Source: Candidatus Obscuribacterales bacterium
Lineage (GTDB): Bacteria > Cyanobacteriota > Vampirovibrionia > Obscuribacterales > Obscuribacteraceae
NCBI GenBank assembly: GCA_031292355.1
Contig: JARLHI010000061.1
Coordinates: 62,001 to 126,000, forward strand
Direction: 5' to 3'
DNA length: 64,000 nt
The notes under the pieces were generated by a model. The model saw nothing but the letters and a program-made list of their open reading frames with translations, did no database searches and was not told the origin of the DNA. This document shows positions 25,103 to 34,325 of the stretch, piece after piece; the stretch's first letter is position 1, and each line of letters starts with the position of its first letter. The position numbers were made by a program, and so were the translations under genes.

Positions 25103-26215
25103 GTGAGACGCAATTTCTGCACATTATCGATTTTACTACCAGCGATTTTCGTTGTTTCGAATGAGCTGATTCAACCTTCTCTTTGTGATGCTCGAACCGG
25201 CAGGGAAAGGTTGCCACAGCTGAATTCAAGCTGGCAATCCAGCCGATACAGCGCTTCTGGTTTATCTATTGCTTATCCTTTTCGCTGGCAAGTAAGCGAA
25301 AAACCAGACAAAGACACGATTGTAAAAATGACGGGCACGCTTAGCGATGGCGTCCCAGCAGAAATAGCTCTGAAACTTAGCGACACAAAGGGTGTCAGCG
25401 CCGAAACTCTTTCCAAATTCTTCGCGGAAGCGTACTTGAACAAGCTTCCCAATTACAAATCAATATCTGATAGGGATATCTCTTTCGGCGACGGATGGCA
25501 CATTGAGGGCATCGATAAACAGATTTCATTCGATACGAACGGTACGCCCTTTCGTCAAAGATATGTGTTTTTTGACGGCCCCATGGGTGTGATGATACTC
25601 ACTTTTTCGGCACCGACAAAGGGTTTCGATAGTTTGCAGCCGATCTGCGATCAAGTGATTATGAGCATCAAAAAGGAACAAACTCAAAACTTAGCAAGCG
25701 GTTCCAGTTATAACTCTAAGCCTCAAACCTCAGTACCTAAGCCAGAAGCATGGAGTTTTGAAAGCTTGCAAGCACCGTCAAGTCCGCTGACTTTTTCATA
25801 TCCAAAAGGCTGGCAGGTCGAAACGCATGCAGACAAAGATCATCCGCTATCTATCCATGGTGCAGACAGCCTCGGTAAGCCTGGCTATATAGAAATTTAC
25901 AGTGGCGTGGCTCCGCCGACCGTGACCCTCGAAGCCTTAGCCAGTTCTCTCGAAGAAAAATATTTCGCTGGATTGAAAGACTATAGACGCATTAAACAAG
26001 AGCCTGTTAGCTGCGGCTCAATGAACAACCTGCAAGGAATAGTTCACGAAATGACATTTTTGGAAGGTGCCCAACCCATAAAACAAATGTGCTTATTTTT
26101 CGCACAAGACGGTCGCCTTTACTCGTTTACGCTAGGATGTCCTGGCTGGAAAGACAATGATGTGCGCACACTCTTTCACAAAATGGTAGCCACAATAAAA
26201 GTTCCTCAGACGTAG
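25103..26215 (+). CDS. Secreted protein with two PsbP/DUF1795-like domains
   Basis: 370 residues. GTG at 25103 is preferred because GGAG lies 6 bases before it; a TTG 12 bp upstream is the alternative. A signal peptide (RRNFCTLSILLPAIFVV) is followed by two similar domains, residues ~45-195 and ~215-368. Each opens with a SxxYPxxWxV-type strand (SIAYPFRWQVSEKPDKD; TFSYPKGWQVETHADKD) and ends with YxFTLxxP-like strands. This is the pattern of PsbP/LpqN-type folds. Function unknown. Its place between hom and thrC suggests accidental co-transcription, unless it senses amino acids outside the cytoplasm. Confidence 0.75.
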   Translation: MRRNFCTLSILLPAIFVVSNELIQPSLCDARTGRERLPQLNSSWQSSRYSASGLSIAYPFRWQVSEKPDKDTIVKMTGTLSDGVPAEIALKLSDTKGVSAETLSKFFAEAYLNKLPNYKSISDRDISFGDGWHIEGIDKQISFDTNGTPFRQRYVFFDGPMGVMILTFSAPTKGFDSLQPICDQVIMSIKKEQTQNLASGSSYNSKPQTSVPKPEAWSFESLQAPSSPLTFSYPKGWQVETHADKDHPLSIHGADSLGKPGYIEIYSGVAPPTVTLEALASSLEEKYFAGLKDYRRIKQEPVSCGSMNNLQGIVHEMTFLEGAQPIKQMCLFFAQDGRLYSFTLGCPGWKDNDVRTLFHKMVATIKVPQT

Positions 26216-26305
26216 TGGCGCGCAAAAACTGATTATAATTACACTTTCTCAACGTCCCACACTCAAAGCTGCAATTGAAGCTTTAACGGAAGGCTCGAAT
26301 TCGCT

Positions 26306-27370
26306 ATGCGCACCCAAGGTGTAATTGACAGATACCGAAAATACTTGCCTGTCAGCGACAAAACTCCTGTCATCACACTAGGGGAAGGCTCGACTCCGCT
26401 TGTGCATGCCAACAGACTGGGACCAGCCATTGGCTTTCCAAAACTCAACCTGTATTGCAAATTAGAAGGTCTCAACCCAACGGGCAGCTTCAAAGACCGC
26501 GGCATGACCATGGCTGTCTCAAAAGCTGTGGAAGAAGGCACGAAAGCAGTAATTTGCGCATCAACTGGCAATACTAGCGCATCGGCCGCAGCTTATGCGA
26601 CAAAGGCTGGGCTTGCTTGCTACGTTTTACTTCCAGCAGGCAAGGTGGCGTTGGGAAAACTGTCTCAAGCTCTAATGTATGGCGCCAAAGTAATTTGTCT
26701 TGATGGCAATTTTGACGTGGCACTAGATATGGTGCGCGAATTGGGGGCAGATGGCAAAATTACAATCGTAAATTCGATTAATCCATATCGCCTGGAAGGT
26801 CAAAAATCTGCCGGCTTCGAAGTCGTTGAACAGCTAGGAAAAGCGCCCGACTACCTTTGCATACCAGTTGGCAATGCAGGAAATATTTCCGCCTACTGGC
26901 GCGGATTCAAGCAATACAAAGAACTTGGAATTGCCACTTCGGCCCCTAAAATGCACGGTTTTGAAGCCGCAGGATCAGCAGCAATTGTGCACGACAGGAT
27001 TTTCCCAAATCCAGAAACATTAGCCACAGCCATTCGCATAGGCAATCCTGCGAGCTGGAAAGAAGCAGTCAAAGCAGCCGCCGATTCCGGGGGCAAAATT
27101 GACGAAGTAACTGATGACGAGATTGTCGCGGCATATCAACTGCTTGCAAGAACTGAAGGCATTTTCTGTGAGCCATCAAGTGCTGCAAGCGTCGCCGGTT
27201 TGATCAAACATTTGCAATCGGGCGCAATTAATGAAGATGCTACAGTTGTTTGCGTGCTTACAGGCAATGGTTTAAAGGACCCCGATATGCCTTTGAAATT
27301 GTGCCAACCAGACCTTACTCCAGTTGCAGCCGACGTCGACAAATTGCGTCACCAACTACAAATCAATTAA
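26306..27370 (+). CDS. thrC: Threonine synthase
   Basis: 354 residues, the short class of threonine synthase. Converts O-phosphohomoserine to threonine with PLP. PLP lysine in NPTGSFKDRGM, substrate/phosphate loop STGNTSASAA, the glycine-rich PVGNAGNISAYW, and EPSSAASVAG followed by VCVLTGNGLKD near the C-terminus. A GGAAGG element lies upstream of the ATG. It lies between the PsbP-like gene and thrB. Confidence 0.95.
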   Translation: MRTQGVIDRYRKYLPVSDKTPVITLGEGSTPLVHANRLGPAIGFPKLNLYCKLEGLNPTGSFKDRGMTMAVSKAVEEGTKAVICASTGNTSASAAAYATKAGLACYVLLPAGKVALGKLSQALMYGAKVICLDGNFDVALDMVRELGADGKITIVNSINPYRLEGQKSAGFEVVEQLGKAPDYLCIPVGNAGNISAYWRGFKQYKELGIATSAPKMHGFEAAGSAAIVHDRIFPNPETLATAIRIGNPASWKEAVKAAADSGGKIDEVTDDEIVAAYQLLARTEGIFCEPSSAASVAGLIKHLQSGAINEDATVVCVLTGNGLKDPDMPLKLCQPDLTPVAADVDKLRHQLQIN

Positions 27371-27393
27371 CTACGCCCCTACACTTGGAACTA

Positions 27394-28383
27394 ATGCCAA
27401 ATATCATGGCTAATTTACCTGCTGAATTTAAGCCCGTTGCCACCAGTGCAAAAAATATCGAACGCTCACTTACGTTACGCGTACCGGGAAGCACAGCCAA
27501 TCTAGGGCCAGCGTTCGACACAATGGGACTAGCTTTAAATGTGCATACATGGCTGCAATTTGTTTTGCTGCGCCAGGAAGATTTAAGTGTTCCGCTCATT
27601 GCCGGGCATGGCGAAATTTGCGAGAAATTACCCATGGATTCCAGCAATTTTATTTTCCAAATTCTTACAAAATTGTGGCAACAGCAACCGATGCTTTTAA
27701 GAAGAATCCGCATCTCTAGCTACACTAACATTCCCACAGAACGTGGTTTAGGCAGTAGCGGTACAGTCATTGCCGCGACATGTTATGCAGCACGCGTATT
27801 GCGCGAACTTGACGTACGCACCGACGCACTTTTACTCGACTGCGCTTTGTTTGAAAACCATATCGACAATATGTCAGCGAGCTTGCTTGGCGGGCTCGTT
27901 ATATCGCATCACGACAAAAGCCGCTCGCGAGTTTTTACTTCTTCCTTGCAATGGCCAACAAAGTGGAAAACTATTGTTGTCGTTCCACCGTATGCCACAG
28001 CCACAGCTCATGCGCGCGCCTTGCTACCGTCATCGTGGCCGCAAGCTGATGTGATTTCCAATTTGCAACGCATTGCACTATTGACCACGGCTATTTCTCG
28101 CGGCGATGAAAGGCTGCTCAAAGAGGCGCTCCACGACTCGTTACACGAGCCTTATCGCCTCGCGCTCGTGCCCGCATTGCATGAAGTTCGCGCGGTGCTG
28201 ATGGGTTCACCAGCCCTTGGATGCGTTCTCAGCGGTGCTGGTTCAGCCGTCCTTGTCGTGGTGCCGGAAAAAGATCTCGAAGCCGTGCTGAAGCTTCTTC
28301 GAAATGACAGTATCACTAGCAAGAATCAAATTCTTTCTCTGGCAGTTGATGAAGATGGGCTAACCGAAGTACAGATGCGCTGA
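27394..28383 (+). CDS. thrB: Homoserine kinase (GHMP family)
   Basis: 329 residues. Phosphorylates homoserine. GHMP signatures: VPGSTANLGPAFDTMG at the N-terminus, the ATP loop PTERGLGSSGTVIAA, and the C-terminal GCVLSGAGSAVLVV. The ATG at 27394, 24 bp after thrC, is chosen; the open frame extends back into thrC. A second ATG 12 bp later is possible. It completes hom-thrC-thrB. Confidence 0.94.
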   Translation: MPNIMANLPAEFKPVATSAKNIERSLTLRVPGSTANLGPAFDTMGLALNVHTWLQFVLLRQEDLSVPLIAGHGEICEKLPMDSSNFIFQILTKLWQQQPMLLRRIRISSYTNIPTERGLGSSGTVIAATCYAARVLRELDVRTDALLLDCALFENHIDNMSASLLGGLVISHHDKSRSRVFTSSLQWPTKWKTIVVVPPYATATAHARALLPSSWPQADVISNLQRIALLTTAISRGDERLLKEALHDSLHEPYRLALVPALHEVRAVLMGSPALGCVLSGAGSAVLVVVPEKDLEAVLKLLRNDSITSKNQILSLAVDEDGLTEVQMR

Positions 28384-28885
28384 TAGCACTGTCAAATGTG
28401 TAACGACAATGTCAAAGAGATCTGAAATTTGTTTTTTGAGATTCTGAAAAAGCCAGATAGCCACGTTCTTTGCTTCTTCCTGCCATTTAATTCCGTAGTC
28501 TCTACCCCCTCATAACCGCTCGTGCAAGTTCCCGACGCAGCTTCCTCCTCCAATTTTGAAAGCCTCGCGTCGCTCTGCCAACACTACATTCGCGAGCTTA
28601 TGCTAGTCGTGATTATATTGTGCTTGAACGTACGCGGATTCTCTGCCACCGGATAATTCCGACAAAGGAGGTCACTTTACACCTCTTTACATCTCGCGAT
28701 TTCCAACGCTACACTGTTTTAAGGTCAGGTCATTATTCTTACAACCTTTTCCGGACTTTCTACTAACTAAAACAGCCTGCTTCACTAAATAGAGAAATTA
28801 CTGGCAGCTTGCTGTTGCTCTGGAGAAGATTGGTGTGAACCGTCCGTCGTCGTCTAGCAACGCTACAAACTGAAGGAGTGAGAAT
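28384..28885. other. Non-coding stretch after thrB
   Basis: About 500 bp with no supported gene. Short T-rich tracts (TTTGTTTTTTGAG near 28430) could terminate the thr operon, but the stem is weak. The end carries GAAGGAGTGAG for the next gene. Confidence 0.4.
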
Positions 28886-29308
28886 ATGCCTTCCTACACA
28901 TTTACCAAAGGGTATTCTGCGGTATCGAGGATTTACTTTCTGTTCAGCGAACTGCGCCGGGAGGAAATGCCTGATACAGAAACAAACATCAGTAGCATCA
29001 ATCGCGTGCTTTCTGCGTTATCTGATGCTGGGTCTCAGCTCGCCGTGGAAGGGGTCCGTGGTATTGATTCTTGTCGCATAGCACTCGCTGATCTACAAAT
29101 CCTAATCGGACAACTCGGGTCCGTCGTTTCGCCGGAGCAAACTACAGCACTCACGGATGCGTTAGCGCTCTTCGCCGAACCGGCCGACGTACTGAAAGCG
29201 ACCGGTCAGTTTCGCTCTACAAAATACCTGCACGAAGGTTTCGCCTCGTATCTGGAACCACGTCTTTCAAGCCAACTGGTATCAGAAGAAGCGTCACTCT
29301 TACCATAA
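28886..29308 (+). CDS. Hypothetical protein (140 aa)
   Basis: No recognised family. Starts MPSYTFTKGYSAVSRIYF; the rest is mainly helical, with hydrophobic heptads (RVLSALSDAGSQLAVEGV; RIALADLQILIGQLGS). No signal peptide or membrane helix. GGAGTGAGAAT precedes the ATG and a terminator follows 53 bp after the stop, so it is a real unit. It is the only intact-looking gene in an otherwise decayed 2.7-kb stretch. Confidence 0.65.
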   Translation: MPSYTFTKGYSAVSRIYFLFSELRREEMPDTETNISSINRVLSALSDAGSQLAVEGVRGIDSCRIALADLQILIGQLGSVVSPEQTTALTDALALFAEPADVLKATGQFRSTKYLHEGFASYLEPRLSSQLVSEEASLLP

Positions 29309-29361
29309 GAACGGGCCGTTTTAGGAGCACCTTCCAGAAGCGAAGTGTCAATTTCTAAGTC

Positions 29362-29399
29362 AAAAAAGGGGGGCTGCGTCACCTCAGCCCTCCTTTTTA
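29362..29399 (+). terminator. Terminator after the 140-aa gene
   Basis: AAAAAAGGGGGGCTG, 8-nt loop, CAGCCCTCCTTTTT: a long G-C stem followed by T5. Confidence 0.9.
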
Positions 29400-29702
29400 C
29401 ACTTTCCAGCTATCTAAAAAATTTTGTCCAGTTACGCACCGCTGGCGGTATCAGCTGCGTGCTACTTCTCTTGACGTTTCTGATAATGATTGGTTTCATA
29501 TTGCTGCAGAATATTCCGAAGAAGTAAGTTAGGTTTGCTTTTAGCCTTATAGCTATTCGGCGGTCCCATGCCGATCGCAAACATGCCAAGAGAGCCTGCC
29601 CTTTAGAGGTGCCGCAAAGACCGGGTTAGTACCGCAAAACTCGTCTCATAAATGCCTTCTCAACCTCTTTTTGAAACCATCACCAGTTCGGCATCGGCGA
29701 GC

Positions 29703-29740
29703 GCGTTACCACGTCGCTTTGTGGTAACGCCTGTTTTTTA
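29703..29740 (+). terminator. Orphan terminator hairpin
   Basis: GCGTTACCAC, 8-nt loop, GTGGTAACGC followed by CTGTTTTTTAG. No gene ends within the 300 bp upstream on the plus strand after the previous terminator. It either ends a small non-coding RNA from ~29540-29700 or is a relic. Confidence 0.75.
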
Positions 29741-29911
29741 GTGGCTTTGCGAGGGCACTTTTATTAAACGTTTTTTTGACCTGGTACTACATGTTATTTG
29801 GTACTTCAACTAAGCTCCCTTTTAACCTATTTGGTCATTCTTCAATACCGCTTTCGTAATAAGATTTTCTTACCACAACACGGTTTAACCGAGTACTTAC
29901 CTTTTTTCAAA

Positions 29912-29923
29912 ACTTTGCCTAAA
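29912..29923 (+). promoter_or_regulatory. ACTTTGCCTAAA motif, second occurrence
   Basis: Exact copy of the 12-mer also found at 4548 (minus strand) and 61201. It lies 30 bp upstream of the ATG at 29953 on the same strand. Confidence 0.35.
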
Positions 29924-29952
29924 AGGATAACACCACTTCTGGGGTAACCGAA

Positions 29953-30231
29953 ATGGACTTGCTCTCGCCCTTTACGAGACAAGTGGCTATGTTTATCGGC
30001 TCTTGATTGGGCAAATCAACCCTCGGTAGGTATGCTGGTAAAAAACCAAATGGACAGCAGTTGATTAAAGTCAGGCAGCCAGAAAAGCTGATGTCGGCTG
30101 AACAAGACGACTTTTCTTGCTTGTTTGGTAAAGCCGGCATGGTTCAGGAGGCCGTTATCTTTGATATGGAGATGAAATCGAGGAACGGAGAGCCCTACCC
30201 GGTATTGGAAATGCTGGTAGAAGAGCCTTAA
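29953..30231 (+). pseudogene. Small gene interrupted by an in-frame TGA
   Basis: ATG at 29953 with GGGGTAACC upstream opens MDLLSPFTRQVAMFIGS, then a TGA at codon 18. The same frame then continues for 74 codons (GKSTLGRYAGKKPNG...EMLVEEP). The downstream part alone could start at the TTG at 30007. Composition looks protein-like but no family is recognised. The surrounding DNA also holds decayed genes, so a nonsense mutation is the simplest reading. Confidence 0.4.
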
Positions 30232-30243
30232 TCGAACCCTAGC

Positions 30244-30606
30244 TTAGAGAAAAGCATAACGGCTTCTCAAAATCGATTTTACGAGGCGATTGAGAAACAG
30301 TCCTGAGCGACATAAGGACTTGTTGCCACTGGACATTCTAATGCTAGCCATAACTTGAATAGGCTCATTTGTCTTCTTATCGCCGCTTCGTAGGCGCTGC
30401 GCAACGACCTTTGTTTCCTCATTGCGCTTCATCCTTTCATCAATCATCCCAAACGTCTGACTATCTAGTGGACCTTCCCCGAGAATCAAATGTACTGCTC
30501 TATCAACAAGAACAAATTCCTTATCACGCGTTGGCAGTTCATGGAACAAACGACGAGTGCCGGATGCCTTGACCAATCGCTCTTTTGCTCCTTGAAGGAT
30601 GAGCAC
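30244..30606 (-). pseudogene. C-terminal remnant of an alpha/beta hydrolase
   Basis: The frame begins LILQGAKERLVKASGTRRLFHELP and continues to RAVHLILGEG. This matches the region of alpha/beta hydrolases (lysophospholipase type) that carries the catalytic Asp after LxxxGxxD and the His in HxIL. Here the Asp position is Glu (GAKERLV). The nucleophile Ser domain is missing. Immediately upstream on the same strand, a different frame (FVEWGPFDRRYRRDD) ends in a stop, consistent with a frameshift. Not expected to be functional. Confidence 0.5.
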
Positions 30607-31167
30607 TCACGTACCAGCTATTCGACCAACATTCGTTACGGCGAAATGGGATAGATCGTCTCTTCGGTAGCGACGATCAAAAGGGCCCCATTCCACAAAG
30701 GTATTCGTAACCGCCGTTTTGTTGGTCAAGACGGGTAGTTTGTCAATTAGATCCTCAGTGAAAACCATCTTCGAATTGGAATAGACCGCAAAACCTCATG
30801 CCACAGCCTCTTTGCATGTCTGGCATCCCCTACCAGGGGTCGCGCATGAATAGCCGTGCGAGCAAATATTTAGATGAATCGTAGTGAAGGTAAAATCTCC
30901 CCTCACGAGCCTATTAAGCTATGGGAGAGCTTGAGCGGTTCCACAACTCCTGAGCTGCAATAAGAAGTAACTATATAAAACTGGAGAAATAGGAGCGAAA
31001 TGAAGGAAACTTGAGAAATCAACTACCTCCTCTTTTCTGAGTACTTAATACCTATAGCCCAGTTCCAGCAACTCTATCGACAATCGGCAATATCACTGCA
31101 GCCAGAGCTTAGCGCTTTGACCGACAGATCGACCGACCGGTAGCCGAATCCCGAGAAAGACACCGCC
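30607..31167. other. Decayed non-coding region before the copper ATPase
   Basis: No supported gene. The part to about 30770 continues the decayed hydrolase on the minus strand. The last 200 bp should contain the promoter of the ATPase operon; I do not see a clear CopY/CueR-type dyad. Confidence 0.4.
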
Positions 31168-33549
31168 ATGAGAGACACGCCACAGGCATCAATGCATTGT
31201 TGTTCTGGAGAAAAAACCGAATCAAAGCCCGACCAACACATTGATCCGGTTTGCAAAATGACCGTGGCAGCGGCTACAGCCAAAGCCACTTACGAACTTG
31301 ATGGCGTCAGCTATTTTTTCTGTTGCCAGGGTTGCGCCGATAAATTCAAAGCCAGTCCGGACGTTTATCTCAAAGCTGCCGAAGCGGTTTCAGTCTCAAT
31401 CACACCCAGCTCCAGGAAACCCGCACCGGTAAAAATTTCGACGAGCGGCTATACCTGCCCGATGCACCCAGAGATAATCACGGATGGTCCTGACGACTGC
31501 CCGCTCTGCGGAATGGCTCTTGAGCCTATGATGCCGAGCGCTGTGGATGAAAGCGCGGACGAGGAACTCAAGGACACAACGAAGAGGTTGGCGCTGAGCG
31601 CTGCTTTCACCGTGCCGGTCGTGCTTTTACCCATGAGCCATATGCTCGGCATGGGCACCGCGCATGACACCACTGCGACCTCTGGGTTCAATTCGCATTT
31701 ACTTAACTGCTGGGCGCAATTCGCACTGGCCACACCGGTTGTCGCTTATGCAGCAATTCCCTTTTTCGCCCGCGGAGCAAAATCACTCTCTGGCTTCAAC
31801 CTGAACATGTTCACGCTGTTGTCGCTGGGAATCGGTCTACCCTATCTCTACAGTCTGCTGTCACTTTTGGCTGTCACCTTCGCTGCTGGCGAAGCCTCGC
31901 ATGAGCACATCGTCTACTTCGAATCAGCGACTGTCATCGCCACTCTCGCGTGGGTCGGTCAACTGCTCGAAGCAAAAGCCCGTATCAAAAGCACAAGCGC
32001 CGTTCGCGAGCTGGTGACGCTGTTGCCGACTGATGCAACAGTGCTTTTGCCTGACGGCAGCGAAGTGAAAATGCCCATCGCCGATTTGAGCATCCACGCA
32101 CGAGTCAAAGTACGCCCGGGAGAGCGCATCGCAGTTGATGGAACAGTGGTTGAGGGGCGTGGCTCTGTCAATGAAAGTCTGCTTACTGGCGAACCGATGC
32201 CTGTTTTGAAAGAAACAGGAAGCAATGTGAGCGCAGGCACAATCAACGTCGACGGCAGTCTAGTCATCGACGCCGAGCGCATTGGTACCGAAACACTGCT
32301 CTCGCAGATAGTGCAGCTTGTCAGTCAGGCTCAGCGAAGTCGAGTACCGGTGCAAAAAATGGCAGACAAAGTTTCTTCTGTCTTTGTGCCTTCGGTGCTT
32401 GCCATCTCTGCCTTGACCATGGCCGGCTGGCTGGCTGTGGGCGCTTCTTTGCCGGTCGCTATGTCGCTCGCGCTTGCAGTGCTGGTTGTCGCTTGCCCAT
32501 GTGCTCTCGGGCTTGCTACTCCCATGTCGATTGTTGTTGCAAGCGGAGTGGCAGCAAAAGCTGGCGTGCTTTTCAAAGAAGCGCGGTCGTTGCAATTGCT
32601 CGCTGAATGCGACACCCTGGTGATCGACAAAACTGGTACTTTAACGGATGGCACTCCGCGAGTCTCTTCAGTCGTCACCCTTAGCAATATGCTGCCCCAT
32701 GAAGTTCTGGCGTTTGCAGCAGCCCTCGAACACAAGTCAGAACATCCACTGGCAACTGCCGTCGTCACAGCAAACAAAGGGAAAGCGATTCTCGACTGCA
32801 CAGATTTTGCATCGTCAGCAGGACTTGGCATCACTGGTAGTGTCACAAATAAAAAAGTCGCCGTTGGCTCTTCCAGATTTTTAGAGGAGCTGTCGATCAA
32901 TCTCGCTGCCCAGTCAACAAATGGTGGCGACTCAAATCTGACGTCAGTTTTTGTTGCTGTTGATGGACTGTGCGTCGGGCGCATCGATTTCGATGACGCC
33001 ATTCGTCCGGAGGCTCAAGCGGCAATTCAAGAACTGCAGAAGCGCGGTCTAAAAATTGTTATGGCTACAGGTGATGGCATGGGAGCGGCTAATCATGTCG
33101 CAACCGCCCTTGGTATCACGCAGGTGCACGCTTCGCTGCTTCCCTCGGCGAAAGCGGCTCTGGTTAAAGAACTGCAAAGCGCTGGAGCAAAAGTGGCCAT
33201 GGCTGGTGACGGCATCAATGACGCGCCCGCTCTTGCTCAGGCAGGTGTCGGTATCGCCATGGGTGCAGGCGCTGACGTTGCCTTGCAGGCTGCCGATATC
33301 GTCTTGATTCAAAACGATATTCAGGGTCTGGTCAAAGCCCATAAAGTAAGTCGGGCAATGCTTTCAAACATCACCGAAAATCTCTGGCTGGCGTTTGGCT
33401 ACAATCTCGTGGCCATTCCCCTTGCGACGGGACTTTTCGCAAGCACACTGGGCTTTACACTAGATCCGATGGCAGCGGCTGTTGGCATGTCACTGAGCTC
33501 TGTCCTGGTGATCGGCAATGCACTGCGTCTGAAAGCAATAAAACTCTAA
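31168..33549 (+). CDS. Cu+/heavy-metal P1B-type ATPase with YHS and HMBD domains
   Basis: 793 residues. N-terminal YHS domain (DPVCKMTV..YFFCCQGCADKF, residues ~27-70), then a heavy-metal-binding domain YTCPMHPEI..CPLCGMAL (~93-117), then the P1B core. Core motifs: TGEPMP, the transmembrane metal site CPCALGLATP (~443), phosphorylation DKTGTLTDG (~487), SEHPLATA, MATGDG, and GDGINDAPALA. The CPC and HMBD type fits Cu+ or Ag+ export from the cytoplasm (CopA/SilP-like). No classical CxxC HMA domain is present. First gene of a co-directional series that ends at 41455. The ribosome binding site is weak. Confidence 0.93.
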   Translation: MRDTPQASMHCCSGEKTESKPDQHIDPVCKMTVAAATAKATYELDGVSYFFCCQGCADKFKASPDVYLKAAEAVSVSITPSSRKPAPVKISTSGYTCPMHPEIITDGPDDCPLCGMALEPMMPSAVDESADEELKDTTKRLALSAAFTVPVVLLPMSHMLGMGTAHDTTATSGFNSHLLNCWAQFALATPVVAYAAIPFFARGAKSLSGFNLNMFTLLSLGIGLPYLYSLLSLLAVTFAAGEASHEHIVYFESATVIATLAWVGQLLEAKARIKSTSAVRELVTLLPTDATVLLPDGSEVKMPIADLSIHARVKVRPGERIAVDGTVVEGRGSVNESLLTGEPMPVLKETGSNVSAGTINVDGSLVIDAERIGTETLLSQIVQLVSQAQRSRVPVQKMADKVSSVFVPSVLAISALTMAGWLAVGASLPVAMSLALAVLVVACPCALGLATPMSIVVASGVAAKAGVLFKEARSLQLLAECDTLVIDKTGTLTDGTPRVSSVVTLSNMLPHEVLAFAAALEHKSEHPLATAVVTANKGKAILDCTDFASSAGLGITGSVTNKKVAVGSSRFLEELSINLAAQSTNGGDSNLTSVFVAVDGLCVGRIDFDDAIRPEAQAAIQELQKRGLKIVMATGDGMGAANHVATALGITQVHASLLPSAKAALVKELQSAGAKVAMAGDGINDAPALAQAGVGIAMGAGADVALQAADIVLIQNDIQGLVKAHKVSRAMLSNITENLWLAFGYNLVAIPLATGLFASTLGFTLDPMAAAVGMSLSSVLVIGNALRLKAIKL

Positions 33550-33640
33550 CTGCCCTTCGACAATCAAAAAACAAATTCATAACCTGACTGTTTCCTCACG
33601 CAGTCAGGCTTCTCGTCAACGCTTACAACTGGAGCTAAAC

Positions 33641-34288
33641 ATGATGGAATCAATGGACGCGTCCATGGGCGGAATGCCCTACATGGCGCCACTCTGGCTT
33701 ATCTACTCACTGTCTGCGTTGTTTTTCGCAGGCGGGCTTTTCTACTACTACCGCCTCGTCAAGCCAAATTCGGTGAAGGCCGTCTACGGCTATTATGATT
33801 GGCAAAACGAGGTCGGACACGGGCTCTGCATGCTCGCTATGGCGTCGGCTCTGGCACCGCCTCTGTGGCAATTGCCAAGCCAGTTCTGGGCAATCACACT
33901 GGGCCTCGCTGCGGTCTTCTTTGTGGTACGGGCTTGCACATTCGGTCGCAAGCTGCCATACAACAAGTGGTGGTGGGACTGGGCCCATGTCGGTATGCTC
34001 GGCGGCATGGCCGTGATGTTCCTGCCCATCGACACAGGATACCTCAGCTATGCGCTCGAAGCATTCTGGTTGTGGTTTGCAGGCTATTACATCTGGTCTC
34101 TGGTCCACGATCTGCAGGAGCCGAAGGTTTACTACATCGGCTCTGACGTGTCGCATCTGGCTATGGGCATCGTCATGTTCATCATGACTGCCTTGCCCAT
34201 GACCCTCATGGCTCCTGGCGCAAGCATGCCCGGGATGAACATGAGCATCTGCCATGGCACTCCCATACCTTCACCACATCAACATTAG
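33641..34288 (+). CDS. Met/His-rich membrane protein, DUF5134-like
   Basis: 215 residues with five to six membrane helices (WLIYSLSALFFAGGLFYYY; LCMLAMASALAPPLW; FWLWFAGYYIW). The N-terminus MMESMDASMGGMPYM and C-terminus SMPGMNMSICHG..PHQH are rich in Met, Cys and His, the usual ligands for Cu+. Internal His in HVGMLGGM and DVSHLAMG may add to a metal path. It resembles the DUF5134 family, often found with copper genes. Located 91 bp after the copper ATPase and 37 bp before the decarboxylase gene, so probably an accessory copper membrane protein; that role is inference. Confidence 0.78.
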   Translation: MMESMDASMGGMPYMAPLWLIYSLSALFFAGGLFYYYRLVKPNSVKAVYGYYDWQNEVGHGLCMLAMASALAPPLWQLPSQFWAITLGLAAVFFVVRACTFGRKLPYNKWWWDWAHVGMLGGMAVMFLPIDTGYLSYALEAFWLWFAGYYIWSLVHDLQEPKVYYIGSDVSHLAMGIVMFIMTALPMTLMAPGASMPGMNMSICHGTPIPSPHQH

Positions 34289-34325
34289 CGCCCGACAAAC
34301 GCTCGGGTGCGCAATGGAGGTCACA

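Noticed and set aside
29345..29527. A 60-codon frame with a hydrophobic segment
   Set aside because: It starts with GTG and runs straight through the strong terminator at 29362-29399; unlikely to be translated.
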